From: Clostridium sp. CAG:524
GTDB lineage: Bacteria > Bacillota_I > Bacilli_A > RF39 > UBA660
Length of the DNA: 26,008 nt
NCBI GenBank assembly: GCA_000434555.1
Contig: FR880101.1
Location: 1 to 26,008, forward strand
Direction of reading: 5' to 3'
Of this stretch, positions 12,915 through 20,922 are shown in pieces. Position numbers and translations under genes: made by a program. How positions within the stretch are numbered: position 1 is the first letter of the stretch; every line of letters starts with the position of its first letter. The notes under the pieces are model-generated. The model worked only from the letters and a program-made list of their open reading frames with translations, did not search any database and had not been told where the DNA came from.

Positions 12915-14711
12915 ATGTGTGGAATTGTAGGTTATAAGGGAAAAAGAAATGTTAAAGATGTTCTTGTTGAAGGATTATCAACACTAGAATATAGGGGTTA
13001 TGATTCTGCTGGTATAGCAGTTCTTGATAATAATAAAGTAAGAATTGTTAAATCAATAGGTAAAATAGAAAATCTAAGAAATAAACTAAAGAAATATATA
13101 TTCAATAATACAACATGTGGTATAGCACATACTAGATGGGCTACTCATGGAAAAGTAACTGAAACAAATTGCCATCCTCATAAAGTAGGTAGAGTAATAG
13201 TTGCTCATAATGGTATAGTTGAAAATTATAAATTGCTTGAAAGTGAACTTAAAGGATATAAATTCATAAGTGATACTGATAGTGAAAGAATAGCTGCTTT
13301 AATTGATTCACATTATAATGGTGATAATGAACTTGAAGCTATAGAAAAATCTATTGAAGAAATGAGCGGTAGTTACGCTCTTGCGATAATGTTCGAAGGC
13401 AAAAATAAAATATATGGTGTTCGTAAAGATGCTCCGTTAATCGCAGGTATTGGTGATAATGAATATTTTATATCAAGTGATATATCAGCAATATTACCAT
13501 ATACTCATAAATATATTGTTCTTGATGATAAAGAAATAGTTGAAATAGATAAAGAATGTAATATTTATTACAATGGAGTAATACTTGATAAAGAAATACT
13601 TACTGCTGATTTTGATATGGAAAGTGCTCAAAAAGATGGATATAATCATTTTATGCTTAAAGAGATCCATGACCAAATTGAACTTAGTAAGAAATTATAT
13701 TCAGTATATCTTGAAAATGATATGATTAGTGATAAAGTTATTGATATTACTAAATATAAACGTATTGATTTTGTAGCTTGTGGAAGTGCTTATCATGCTG
13801 CTTTAGTAGGTAAATATTTTGCTGATAAGTATTGTACTACTAAAGACTTTTATGTAAATGTATATGCATCTAGTGAATATAGATATACTAATCATTATTT
13901 TGATAATGATGTTCTTGTAGTTTTTTTATCACAAAGTGGTGAAACAGCAGATACTTTAGCATGTCTTCGTATGGTTAAAGAAGAAGGTGTTGATACTTTA
14001 GCTATAGTTAATGTTACATCTTCAACAATTGCAAGAGAAGCTAAATATATAATGCCTATGCTTGCTGGACCTGAAATATGTGTTGCGACTACTAAAGGAT
14101 ACTTTAGTCAAAGTTATTTATGCAGCTTACTTATGCTTAAATATATGTATAAGAAAAATATTATCAATAAAGATGAAGTAGATAGAATACTAAAAGAGTT
14201 TATTAAATTACCTAAGTATGTAGAAAAAGTTATCAACATTGATTATAAAAATATAGCTAAAAGTATATATAAGAATGAAGATATATATTATATAGGACGT
14301 GGTATAGATATTTATACTTGTTATGAAGCAAGTCTTAAACTTAAAGAAATATCTTATATACATAGTGAATGCTTTTCAGCAGGAGAACTTAAACATGGAC
14401 CAATTGCTTTAATATCAAAAGGTACTCCTGTTATTGCATTATTAAGTGAATTCTCTGTTTATGAAAAAACAGTAAGTAATATTATTGAAGCTAAAAGTAG
14501 AGGTGCTAAAATAATAACTATACGTAAAGAATCAATTAACATCGATAAAAATATTAGTGATTTTGATATAGTAGTTCCTCTTACTAGTGAATATATTCAA
14601 AATTTAGTAATTATGGTAGCATGTCAAATGTTATCATATGAAGTAGCATTACTTAGAAAATGTGATATAGATAAACCAAGAAATCTTGCTAAAAGTGTTA
14701 CTGTTGAATAG
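12915..14711 (+). CDS. glmS: Glutamine--fructose-6-phosphate aminotransferase (isomerizing)
   Basis: GlmS makes glucosamine-6-phosphate from fructose-6-phosphate and glutamine, the entry step to UDP-GlcNAc and peptidoglycan. I chose the ATG at 12915, behind AAGGAG, because it puts the catalytic N-terminal cysteine at residue 2 (MCGIVGYKG). The longer frame from 12861 would bury that cysteine behind 18 residues that overlap the promoter. The 598 residues show the glutaminase domain (LEYRGYDSAG, HTRWATHG, CHPH), two SIS isomerase domains (CGSAYHAA, SQSGETADT, ECFSAGELKHGP) and the family C-terminus KPRNLAKSVTVE. It is a single-gene unit with its own promoter and terminator. Confidence 0.97.
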   Translation: MCGIVGYKGKRNVKDVLVEGLSTLEYRGYDSAGIAVLDNNKVRIVKSIGKIENLRNKLKKYIFNNTTCGIAHTRWATHGKVTETNCHPHKVGRVIVAHNGIVENYKLLESELKGYKFISDTDSERIAALIDSHYNGDNELEAIEKSIEEMSGSYALAIMFEGKNKIYGVRKDAPLIAGIGDNEYFISSDISAILPYTHKYIVLDDKEIVEIDKECNIYYNGVILDKEILTADFDMESAQKDGYNHFMLKEIHDQIELSKKLYSVYLENDMISDKVIDITKYKRIDFVACGSAYHAALVGKYFADKYCTTKDFYVNVYASSEYRYTNHYFDNDVLVVFLSQSGETADTLACLRMVKEEGVDTLAIVNVTSSTIAREAKYIMPMLAGPEICVATTKGYFSQSYLCSLLMLKYMYKKNIINKDEVDRILKEFIKLPKYVEKVINIDYKNIAKSIYKNEDIYYIGRGIDIYTCYEASLKLKEISYIHSECFSAGELKHGPIALISKGTPVIALLSEFSVYEKTVSNIIEAKSRGAKIITIRKESINIDKNISDFDIVVPLTSEYIQNLVIMVACQMLSYEVALLRKCDIDKPRNLAKSVTVE

Positions 14712-14715
14712 AAAA

Positions 14716-14742
14716 ATGGACTCATTAAATTGAGTCCTTTTT
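14716..14742 (+). terminator. Intrinsic terminator after glmS
   Basis: GGACTCA (14718-14724) pairs with TGAGTCC (14731-14737) around a TTAAAT loop, followed by five T. Confidence 0.85.
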
Positions 14743-14838
14743 AGTTGACGTTAGTTATATTTTTGTTCCACAAAATCATATATTGTAGGCACGAAAGTAA
14801 TTGAAACCTTAAAAATGGTATAGTGAAAATTTGAAAAA
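14743..14838. other. Spacer between glmS and the repeat arrays
   Basis: No open reading frame of note, tRNA or clear promoter is seen. Its last part (TGAAAATTTGAAAAATG) resembles a decayed copy of the 23-bp repeat that follows. Confidence 0.4.
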
Positions 14839-14976
14839 TGAAAATTGAGATAGTAAAACGCTGAAAATTGAGATAGTAAAACGCTGAAAATTGAGATAGT
14901 AAAACGCTGAAAATTGAGATAGTAAAACGCTGAAAATTGAGATAGTAAAACGCTGAAAATTGAGATAGTGAAGGCG
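14839..14976. repeat. 23-bp tandem repeat array, six copies
   Basis: Five identical 23-bp units with core TGAAAATTGAGATAG run from 14839 to 14953, and a sixth, diverged in its last bases, from 14954 to 14976. There are no spacers, so it is not a CRISPR. On the minus strand the core reads CTATCTCAATTTTCA. Such arrays occur as transposase-binding ends of IS21-type elements and as iterons; neither is proven here. Confidence 0.9.
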
Positions 14977-15019
14977 AAAATGTCGGTTAAATTTAAAATT
15001 AAAAATGTAAGGCATATTT

Positions 15020-15097
15020 ACAAAAGTGTGATTTTTTTGACATAAAACCTCGCAAAAGTGTGATAAATTGTTGGAAAAAGCATGCAAAAGTGTGATA
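15020..15097. repeat. Three copies of CAAAAGTGTGAT spaced exactly 32 bp
   Basis: Copies start at 15021, 15053 and 15085; the last two extend to GCAAAAGTGTGATA. The 32-bp spacing is about three helical turns, so the sites would face the same side of DNA. On the minus strand they read TATCACACTTTTG, resembling the minus-strand core of the 23-bp array (TATCTCAATTTT). The two arrays may be related binding sites. Confidence 0.85.
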
Positions 15098-15152
15098 TAA
15101 CAAATCTAAAATGTAAATAAAGATGTCGATATAAAAATATTTTTACACAATT

Positions 15153-15180
15153 TTGACAGCATATAAATATTATTTAATAT
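15153..15180 (+). promoter_or_regulatory. Likely promoter of the cotH operon
   Basis: TTGACA (15153-15158) and TAATAT (15175-15180) are 16 bp apart. The predicted leader is about 49 nt and contains the hairpin at 15195-15229. Confidence 0.45.
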
Positions 15181-15194
15181 AAAATATAGATATA

Positions 15195-15230
15195 AAACTC
15201 TTATTATTGTATAATTATAATAGGAGTTTT
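15195..15230 (+). promoter_or_regulatory. Leader hairpin that covers the cotH ribosome binding site
   Basis: AAACTCTTATTAT (15195-15207) pairs with ATAATAGGAGTTT (15217-15229), 12 of 13 positions, followed by T residues. The right arm includes AGGAG (15222-15226), the only Shine-Dalgarno for the ATG at 15236. The hairpin could act as an attenuator or hide the site. A TATAAT (15210-15215) lies in its loop and may be an alternative promoter. Confidence 0.45.
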
Positions 15231-15235
15231 TTATT

Positions 15236-18148
15236 ATGGGATTTAATGCTAGAAAATTTAAGAAAAATATTGGATTTTTGATATTATGCGTTCTACTAAT
15301 TGTACTTCTTATTGTATTTAGTATGTGGAGTGATAATAAAAATAGTCTTCCATCTAAAGACTTAGATGATAAAGATGTATCAATTGGGAAACTTGTTATA
15401 AATGAAATTATGTCTTCTAACAAAGGTGTTATTGCTGATGAAGAAGGTAATTTATATGATTATTTAGAATTATATAATGGAAATAGCCATGATATTAATT
15501 TAAAAGATTATGGTCTTAGTGATGAAAATACTAAAGTTAAATATGTATTTCCTGATACTGTTATAGAAGCTCATGGATATATTGTTGTATATCTAAGTGG
15601 CAAAAATAAAGAAGGACTATATACTAATTTTAAATTAAAAAGTGCTGGTGGAGAAACAGTAGCATTACTTAAACCTAATGGTAAAGTAGTTGATGCGATT
15701 GAAACAGTAAGTTTAGATTCAAATACTGTTATGGCAAGAGATACTGAAGGTGCGTGGGTAGTTCAAGATAAACCAACACCAGGATTTTCAAATAATGTTG
15801 AAGGATATAATAAATTCTTAAAATCACTTGAAAGTAGTGAAAGTAAAAAGATAGTAATTAATGAAATACTTGCTGAAAATAAAGGTAACTTTAAAAATGA
15901 AAATGGTGAATATAGTGGTTATATTGAAATAAAGAATATTAGTGATGAAAGTATTAATATTAAAAACTATAGTTTATCTAATAATGAATCTGTTAGTTTT
16001 AAATGGCAACTTCCTAATATAAAATTATCTAAAGGAGAAGTACTTCTTATATATACAAGTGGTGTTAGTAGTAATAGTGGTACTTTAAGTACTGGATTTA
16101 AACTAAAGAGTAAGAAAGGTACAGTAGTACTTACTAATAATAGTGGTAAAGTTATTGATAAAGTTAAATATGAGAATTTAGCAAACGGTATGGCATATAT
16201 TCGTGAAGGTGATAAATATTTAATGAGTAATTCAATATCACCTGGATATGATAATACAGTTGATGGTATTAAGTCATTTCAAAAGAAATATCTAAAAGTA
16301 GAGAGTTCACTTATAATAAATGAAGTAATGAATAATAATTACTCATACTTACCTCAAAATGGTGGTAATTATTATGAATGGATTGAACTATATAACAATG
16401 GTAAAAATGATATTAAATTAAGTGATTATTGTTTAACAACTAATATTAATACAGTATGTATGAGTAAACTACCTGATGTAACACTTAAAAAAGGTGAATA
16501 TTATGTAGTTATGGCAAGTGGTAATACTGAATTATCAAATAAGAGTTATACTCATTTAGGATTTAAACTTGGTGATAATGATGCGATATATTTAACTAAA
16601 GATTCTAGCATTATTGATTCAATGTATGTTTCACAAGTACCAAATGGTTATTCTTATGGTAGAGGTAGCAGTTATGGACTATATTACTTTAGTAAACCAA
16701 CTCCAAAAGCTAAAAATAATTCAGGAACTGAAGCAATATCATATTTACCAACATCTTCAGTAGAAGGTGGAGTAATTAAAGATGGAAAAGAGTTTCAAGT
16801 GGCCTTAACTGGAAAGAAAATTTATTATACATTAGATGGCTCTACGCCAACAACGTCTTCAAAAGTATACAGTAGTCCTCTTACTATTAAGAAGACTACT
16901 GTTTTAAAAATAATGAGTAAGGAAGATGGAAAACTAGCAAGTGATGTTAATACTTATTCATATATAATGGATGGTAGTCATAAAGTATCAGTTATGTCTA
17001 TTAGCATTGATAAAAAGAAACTTAATAAAGTTAATAGTCATACAAGCTTAAATAGTAAAGTATTAGAACATGGTTATGTTGAATATTTTGATAAAGATGG
17101 TGGCGGCTTTAAAATAAATATGGGTCTAAAATTATTTGGTGGTTCAACTAGAAGTTATAAGAAAAAGAGTTACGAAATTAAATTTAAAAAAATGTTTGGA
17201 GATGCTAAACTTAAATATAAAGTATTTGATACAGTAGATAGTTCAATATTTGATTCATTAGTTTTAAGAACTGGTTCACAAGATGAATTTCAATATAATG
17301 ATCAAAGAACAGTTATTAAAGATGTAGTCGCAACATCACTAATGGGAGAATATGGTACAGCCGATGTACAAGCATATGAGCCAATTATTCTATATATAAA
17401 TGGTAGTTATAATGGAATATATTTTATACGTGAAAAAGTAGATGAAACTTTTGTAGCAAATCATTATAACGTACAGACAACTAAAAATGATACAAGCATT
17501 CTTCGTATAGATGGAGAAGTTAAAAGTGGTAGTGATTCAAAATACAAAGCAATGATTAATTTCATTAATAAGAATTCACTTTCTAATAAAAATAACTATG
17601 CTAAAATAAAAGAACAAATTGATATAAAGAGTTTATGTGATTTCTGGGTAGGAGAAATATATACAGCAAATTATGATATACTAAATACAAGATATTTCTC
17701 AAATAAAAATGTAGACAACGGTAAATGGAAATTCATATTCTATGACTTAGACTCAGGATTTTTTAGAACTACTCAAAATACATTTACCGAATATACAAGT
17801 GCATCAGGTATGGGAGACTGGAACTTCCCAACTGACTTACTTCGTAATTTAATGAAAAGCGATGAATTCAAAAAAGAATTTCTTGAAAGACTATCATATA
17901 ATCTTAAAAATACTTGGTCTTATGATAATGTTAATAAAAGAATAGATGAAGTAATAGCAATGATAGGTAAAGATGAATTTAAACGTAATGCAGAACGTTG
18001 GGGAAATTCATACTCACATTGGGAAAAATCAATATCAGCAATGAAAACATTTGCTAAAAAAAGAAATAGCTATGTTATTAAATATGCTAAATCATACTTT
18101 AAATTAAGTAATAGTGACGTGGAAAAATACTTTGGCGGTGTAAAATGA
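15236..18148 (+). CDS. cotH: Membrane-anchored CotH-kinase protein with lamin-tail domains
   Basis: A large cell-surface protein of 970 residues. An N-terminal TM anchor (about 12-30) is followed by three lamin-tail (LTD) domains starting KLVINEIMSSN (52), KIVINEILAEN (205) and SLIINEVMNNN (358). A chitobiase/hexosaminidase C-terminal-like domain (about 515-580) has IYYTLDGSTPTTSSKVYSSP. A CotH kinase-like domain (about 582-950) has FGGSTRSYKKKSYEIKF, ILYINGSYNGIYFIREKVD and the metal-binding FYDLDSGF (D837, D839). CotH in B. subtilis is a spore-coat protein kinase; most LTD-CotH proteins are uncharacterised envelope proteins. It overlaps the VTC gene by 4 bp. Together with the VTC and DUF4956 neighbours this forms a cluster type found in many Bacillota. 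The symbol refers to the domain, not to proven orthology. Confidence 0.88.
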   Translation: MGFNARKFKKNIGFLILCVLLIVLLIVFSMWSDNKNSLPSKDLDDKDVSIGKLVINEIMSSNKGVIADEEGNLYDYLELYNGNSHDINLKDYGLSDENTKVKYVFPDTVIEAHGYIVVYLSGKNKEGLYTNFKLKSAGGETVALLKPNGKVVDAIETVSLDSNTVMARDTEGAWVVQDKPTPGFSNNVEGYNKFLKSLESSESKKIVINEILAENKGNFKNENGEYSGYIEIKNISDESINIKNYSLSNNESVSFKWQLPNIKLSKGEVLLIYTSGVSSNSGTLSTGFKLKSKKGTVVLTNNSGKVIDKVKYENLANGMAYIREGDKYLMSNSISPGYDNTVDGIKSFQKKYLKVESSLIINEVMNNNYSYLPQNGGNYYEWIELYNNGKNDIKLSDYCLTTNINTVCMSKLPDVTLKKGEYYVVMASGNTELSNKSYTHLGFKLGDNDAIYLTKDSSIIDSMYVSQVPNGYSYGRGSSYGLYYFSKPTPKAKNNSGTEAISYLPTSSVEGGVIKDGKEFQVALTGKKIYYTLDGSTPTTSSKVYSSPLTIKKTTVLKIMSKEDGKLASDVNTYSYIMDGSHKVSVMSISIDKKKLNKVNSHTSLNSKVLEHGYVEYFDKDGGGFKINMGLKLFGGSTRSYKKKSYEIKFKKMFGDAKLKYKVFDTVDSSIFDSLVLRTGSQDEFQYNDQRTVIKDVVATSLMGEYGTADVQAYEPIILYINGSYNGIYFIREKVDETFVANHYNVQTTKNDTSILRIDGEVKSGSDSKYKAMINFINKNSLSNKNNYAKIKEQIDIKSLCDFWVGEIYTANYDILNTRYFSNKNVDNGKWKFIFYDLDSGFFRTTQNTFTEYTSASGMGDWNFPTDLLRNLMKSDEFKKEFLERLSYNLKNTWSYDNVNKRIDEVIAMIGKDEFKRNAERWGNSYSHWEKSISAMKTFAKKRNSYVIKYAKSYFKLSNSDVEKYFGGVK

Positions 18149-18831
18149 AAGAATATAAATATAGACATGAATTAAAATTTAAAATATCAAATAGTGCTGC
18201 TGAAGTACTAAAGCAAAAATTATCACTAATACTTAAGAAAGATAAAAATGCATATTATAGTGATGGTTCATATTTAATAAAAAGTTTATACTTTGATGAT
18301 TTAGATTCATCTAGTTATTATGAAAAAATGGATGGTGTTTTATATAGAAAAAAATATAGAATACGAATCTATAATAACAATGATGAATTTATAAGATTAG
18401 AAAAGAAAATGAAACATAATACATATACAGCGAAAGAACAAATATTGATTTCAAAGGATATATATAGTAAAATATTAAATGGTAAACTAGATGAAATAGA
18501 TAGTCCTACTGGATTACTTGAAGAGTTTATCACAAATAGTAAAACTAAACATCTAGTGCCATCGGTAATAGTTTTATATCATAGGATTGCTTTTACTTAT
18601 CCTATAAGTGAAGTTAGAATTACATTTGATTCACATATACAAAGTGGATTATATAATTATGATTTATTTGACAAAGAGGTACCTATGTATGATGTTAGTG
18701 AACCTGGCAAACAGGTATTAGAGGTTAAATTTAATGAAGTATTACCTTTACACATAGCAAATATACTTAATGATATTCCTAGTTGTAAGGAAGCTGTTAG
18801 TAAGTTTGCAATATGTAGAAGTATTAAATAA
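18145..18831 (+). CDS. VTC-domain (polyphosphate polymerase-like) protein
   Basis: VTC domains are tunnel-shaped enzymes that make or bind polyphosphate or triphosphate at the membrane's inner face. The 228 residues carry the family's strands in order: YRHELKFKI (6-14), SLYFDD (47-52), YRKKYRIRIY (67-76), IRLEKKMK (83-90) with Glu86 and Lys87/88, VLYHRIAF, VRITFDSHI, and VLEVKFNEVLPLHIANIL near 192-209. There is no TM. It overlaps the cotH-like gene by ATGA and is 13 bp from the DUF4956 gene, which probably supplies the membrane partner. The family is clear; polyphosphate synthesis is inferred from the family. Confidence 0.88.
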   Translation: MKEYKYRHELKFKISNSAAEVLKQKLSLILKKDKNAYYSDGSYLIKSLYFDDLDSSSYYEKMDGVLYRKKYRIRIYNNNDEFIRLEKKMKHNTYTAKEQILISKDIYSKILNGKLDEIDSPTGLLEEFITNSKTKHLVPSVIVLYHRIAFTYPISEVRITFDSHIQSGLYNYDLFDKEVPMYDVSEPGKQVLEVKFNEVLPLHIANILNDIPSCKEAVSKFAICRSIK

Positions 18832-18844
18832 GGAGTGAATATAA

Positions 18845-19534
18845 ATGATATTAAATATTTTTAAAAAATCTTTTTTGGAGCAATTTACCGGTAGTGTATC
18901 AGCTGTTGATATGCTTATATCTTTAGTAGTTGCATTTATTATAGGTATGTTTATTATCTATGTATATAGAAAAACATATACAGGAGTTGTTTATTCAAAA
19001 GCATTTTCATTATGTATATTAATGCTTGCGATGGTAACAGCAATGATTATAAGAACAATTAGTTCAAATATTAGTCTTTCTTTAGGTATGGTTGGTGCTT
19101 TATCTATCGTAAGATTTAGAACAGCAGTTAAAGAACCAGTTGATACAGGATTTATGTTCTGGGGAATAAGTGCTGGTATAATGAGTGGAGCAGGACTATA
19201 TATTCCTGCATTAGTTGCTTCTCTTGGTATTGGAGTATTATATTTTATCAGTTACCTTATGGGTTTCAAAACAGCTACAAGATACTTATTAGTTCTTAAA
19301 TATAAAGCATCAAGTCACGAAATGGTACTTAAAAAACTTAAAAATATTAAGAAATTTAAAGTAAGAAGTAAATCAATATTTGGAAGTGAAGTAGAATTAT
19401 CACTAGAAGTTGATATGAAAGAAGGAAAAACTCGTAAAGGTGATATAGATACAAGTATAGTAGATCAATTTCAAAATATTGATGGAGTTATCAATGCTAG
19501 CTTAATCGCATATCAAAATGATTTTGGAGATTAA
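18845..19534 (+). CDS. DUF4956 integral membrane protein
   Basis: The 229 residues have about four TM segments in the first 150 (about 20-40, 55-75, 80-105, 120-145) and a soluble C-terminal domain (about 150-229) of ferredoxin-like alternation. The diagnostic DUF4956 segment is LGMVGALSIVRFRTAVKEPVDTG in part, followed by FMFWGISAGIMSGAG. The function is unknown. Genes of this family usually sit beside VTC-domain genes, as here, so a role in polyphosphate handling or its membrane localisation is a reasonable inference. AAGGAGTGA lies before the ATG; only 2 bp separate its stop from the next start. Confidence 0.88.
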   Translation: MILNIFKKSFLEQFTGSVSAVDMLISLVVAFIIGMFIIYVYRKTYTGVVYSKAFSLCILMLAMVTAMIIRTISSNISLSLGMVGALSIVRFRTAVKEPVDTGFMFWGISAGIMSGAGLYIPALVASLGIGVLYFISYLMGFKTATRYLLVLKYKASSHEMVLKKLKNIKKFKVRSKSIFGSEVELSLEVDMKEGKTRKGDIDTSIVDQFQNIDGVINASLIAYQNDFGD

Positions 19535-19536
19535 TA

Positions 19537-20922
19537 ATGACTAAAAGAAGACTTAAAATAAGACCAGTATTAATAACACTAAATGTTTCTTTACTTATAA
19601 TAATCGCATTATTCTATACATTTAGATTAGTTAAATATTATTTAAAAGAAAATGGTCATAAGGATGCAGACACTACAACACTTTTAGTAGATGAACTTAT
19701 TAAAAAACAAAGTTATGTTGATCAAACAAAAGGATTAGTTCATGATAAAAATGCTAGTATATATAGATATATTGGTAAAGTAGAAGATAATTATTTAGAA
19801 TATTCAGGTATATTATTTAGAATAGTTGGTATAGATAAAGATAATAATATTAAAGCAATAAGTGATAGTAATCTTACTCTTATGTATTCAGGTCTTGAAA
19901 AAGGATTTGATAAATCATATGTATATAAATGGCTTAATAAGAGTGATGAAAAATATAGTGGTATATTTGAAAACAATATGGATAGTACAGATAAATATCT
20001 TACAAATACATATTTATGTGATGACGTGGTAAGTGATCTTAAGAATATTAATTGTGAAAAGAATAACAATGCCCTTAAGATTACATTATTATCACTATAT
20101 GATTATGCTTCTGCTGGGGGAAAAGAAAGTTATTTAAATAATGGTGAATCTTATTATTTAAGCACAATAGATGACAAAAATAATAACTATTTTATTAATA
20201 CTACAGGAGATGTTGGTCTAAATAAGATTAGTTCTAAAATATATGGAGTAAGACCAGTTATAACAATAAAAAATGATGTTGCTTTAATGCATGGAGATGG
20301 TTCTAAAACTAGTCCATATGCTGTAATAGAAAAATCAATAAGTAAATTATCAGATGTATATATATCAAAATATATTAATTATTCAGGTAGTACATATAGA
20401 GTTATAAGTACAGGAGAAAATGTTAAAATAGCATTAAGTGATAATATTAAAGATGGAGATAAATATTTAGAGAAAACATTTGGTGGTAAAAATAATATTT
20501 ATAGTACAACTAAAAAAACTATAGGTGAATATCTAAATAATACATATTATAAATCTATCAAAAATAATGATTTAATTGTTAAATCAAGTTATGGTATAGG
20601 AAGTAATACACTTGATAATCTTGATTATACAGCAGTTTATAGTAAAACAAATACATTTAATATAGGTATGCTTACACTTGGTGACATGTTTATAAGTGAT
20701 ACTAAAAATGTACTTACTATGAATAGAGGAATAGAATCAAGTATGATTATTAACGTAATAAATAAAGATGGTAATGTCTTTGGAGACTTAATCGCTAGTA
20801 AATATGAAGTAAGACCTACAATGTATTTAAAAGGCGATATAAATATAGTAAGTGGAGATGGTAGTATAGATTCTCCGTATGAGTTAGGAGTAAACAATGA
20901 AGAAAAAGCAAAAGAAGAGTAA
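19537..20922 (+). CDS. Membrane-anchored protein with two DUF6273-like domains
   Basis: The 461 residues start with a basic tip and one TM (about 11-29), then two copies of a domain at about 70-265 and 276-452. Both begin with a Y-S-G x(2-3) F/Y-R-I/V segment (YSGILFRIVGI; YSGSTYRVIST), include a Y-L-N/L-T-N-T-Y helix, and close with a G/E-V-R-P x4 K x D ... GDGS x3 SPY motif (IYGVRPVITI; KYEVRPTMYL). This pattern is that of DUF6273/C-type-lectin-like domains, the same type found C-terminally in the TasA-like gene at 10366. Here codon use is ordinary, so no variable region is indicated. The last 26 bp overlap the next gene. It is probably an extracellular ligand-binding component of the CotH/VTC cluster; the function is unknown. 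Confidence 0.65.
   Translation: MTKRRLKIRPVLITLNVSLLIIIALFYTFRLVKYYLKENGHKDADTTTLLVDELIKKQSYVDQTKGLVHDKNASIYRYIGKVEDNYLEYSGILFRIVGIDKDNNIKAISDSNLTLMYSGLEKGFDKSYVYKWLNKSDEKYSGIFENNMDSTDKYLTNTYLCDDVVSDLKNINCEKNNNALKITLLSLYDYASAGGKESYLNNGESYYLSTIDDKNNNYFINTTGDVGLNKISSKIYGVRPVITIKNDVALMHGDGSKTSPYAVIEKSISKLSDVYISKYINYSGSTYRVISTGENVKIALSDNIKDGDKYLEKTFGGKNNIYSTTKKTIGEYLNNTYYKSIKNNDLIVKSSYGIGSNTLDNLDYTAVYSKTNTFNIGMLTLGDMFISDTKNVLTMNRGIESSMIINVINKDGNVFGDLIASKYEVRPTMYLKGDINIVSGDGSIDSPYELGVNNEEKAKEE

Noticed and set aside
14839..15087. Tandem 23-bp units considered as a CRISPR array, and a minus-strand frame (14809-15087) considered as a repeat protein
   Set aside because: Units are directly adjacent without spacers, so not CRISPR. 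The minus-strand frame is open only because a 23-bp unit without stops cycles through three frames; it has no ribosome binding site and its ends lie in non-repeat spacer.
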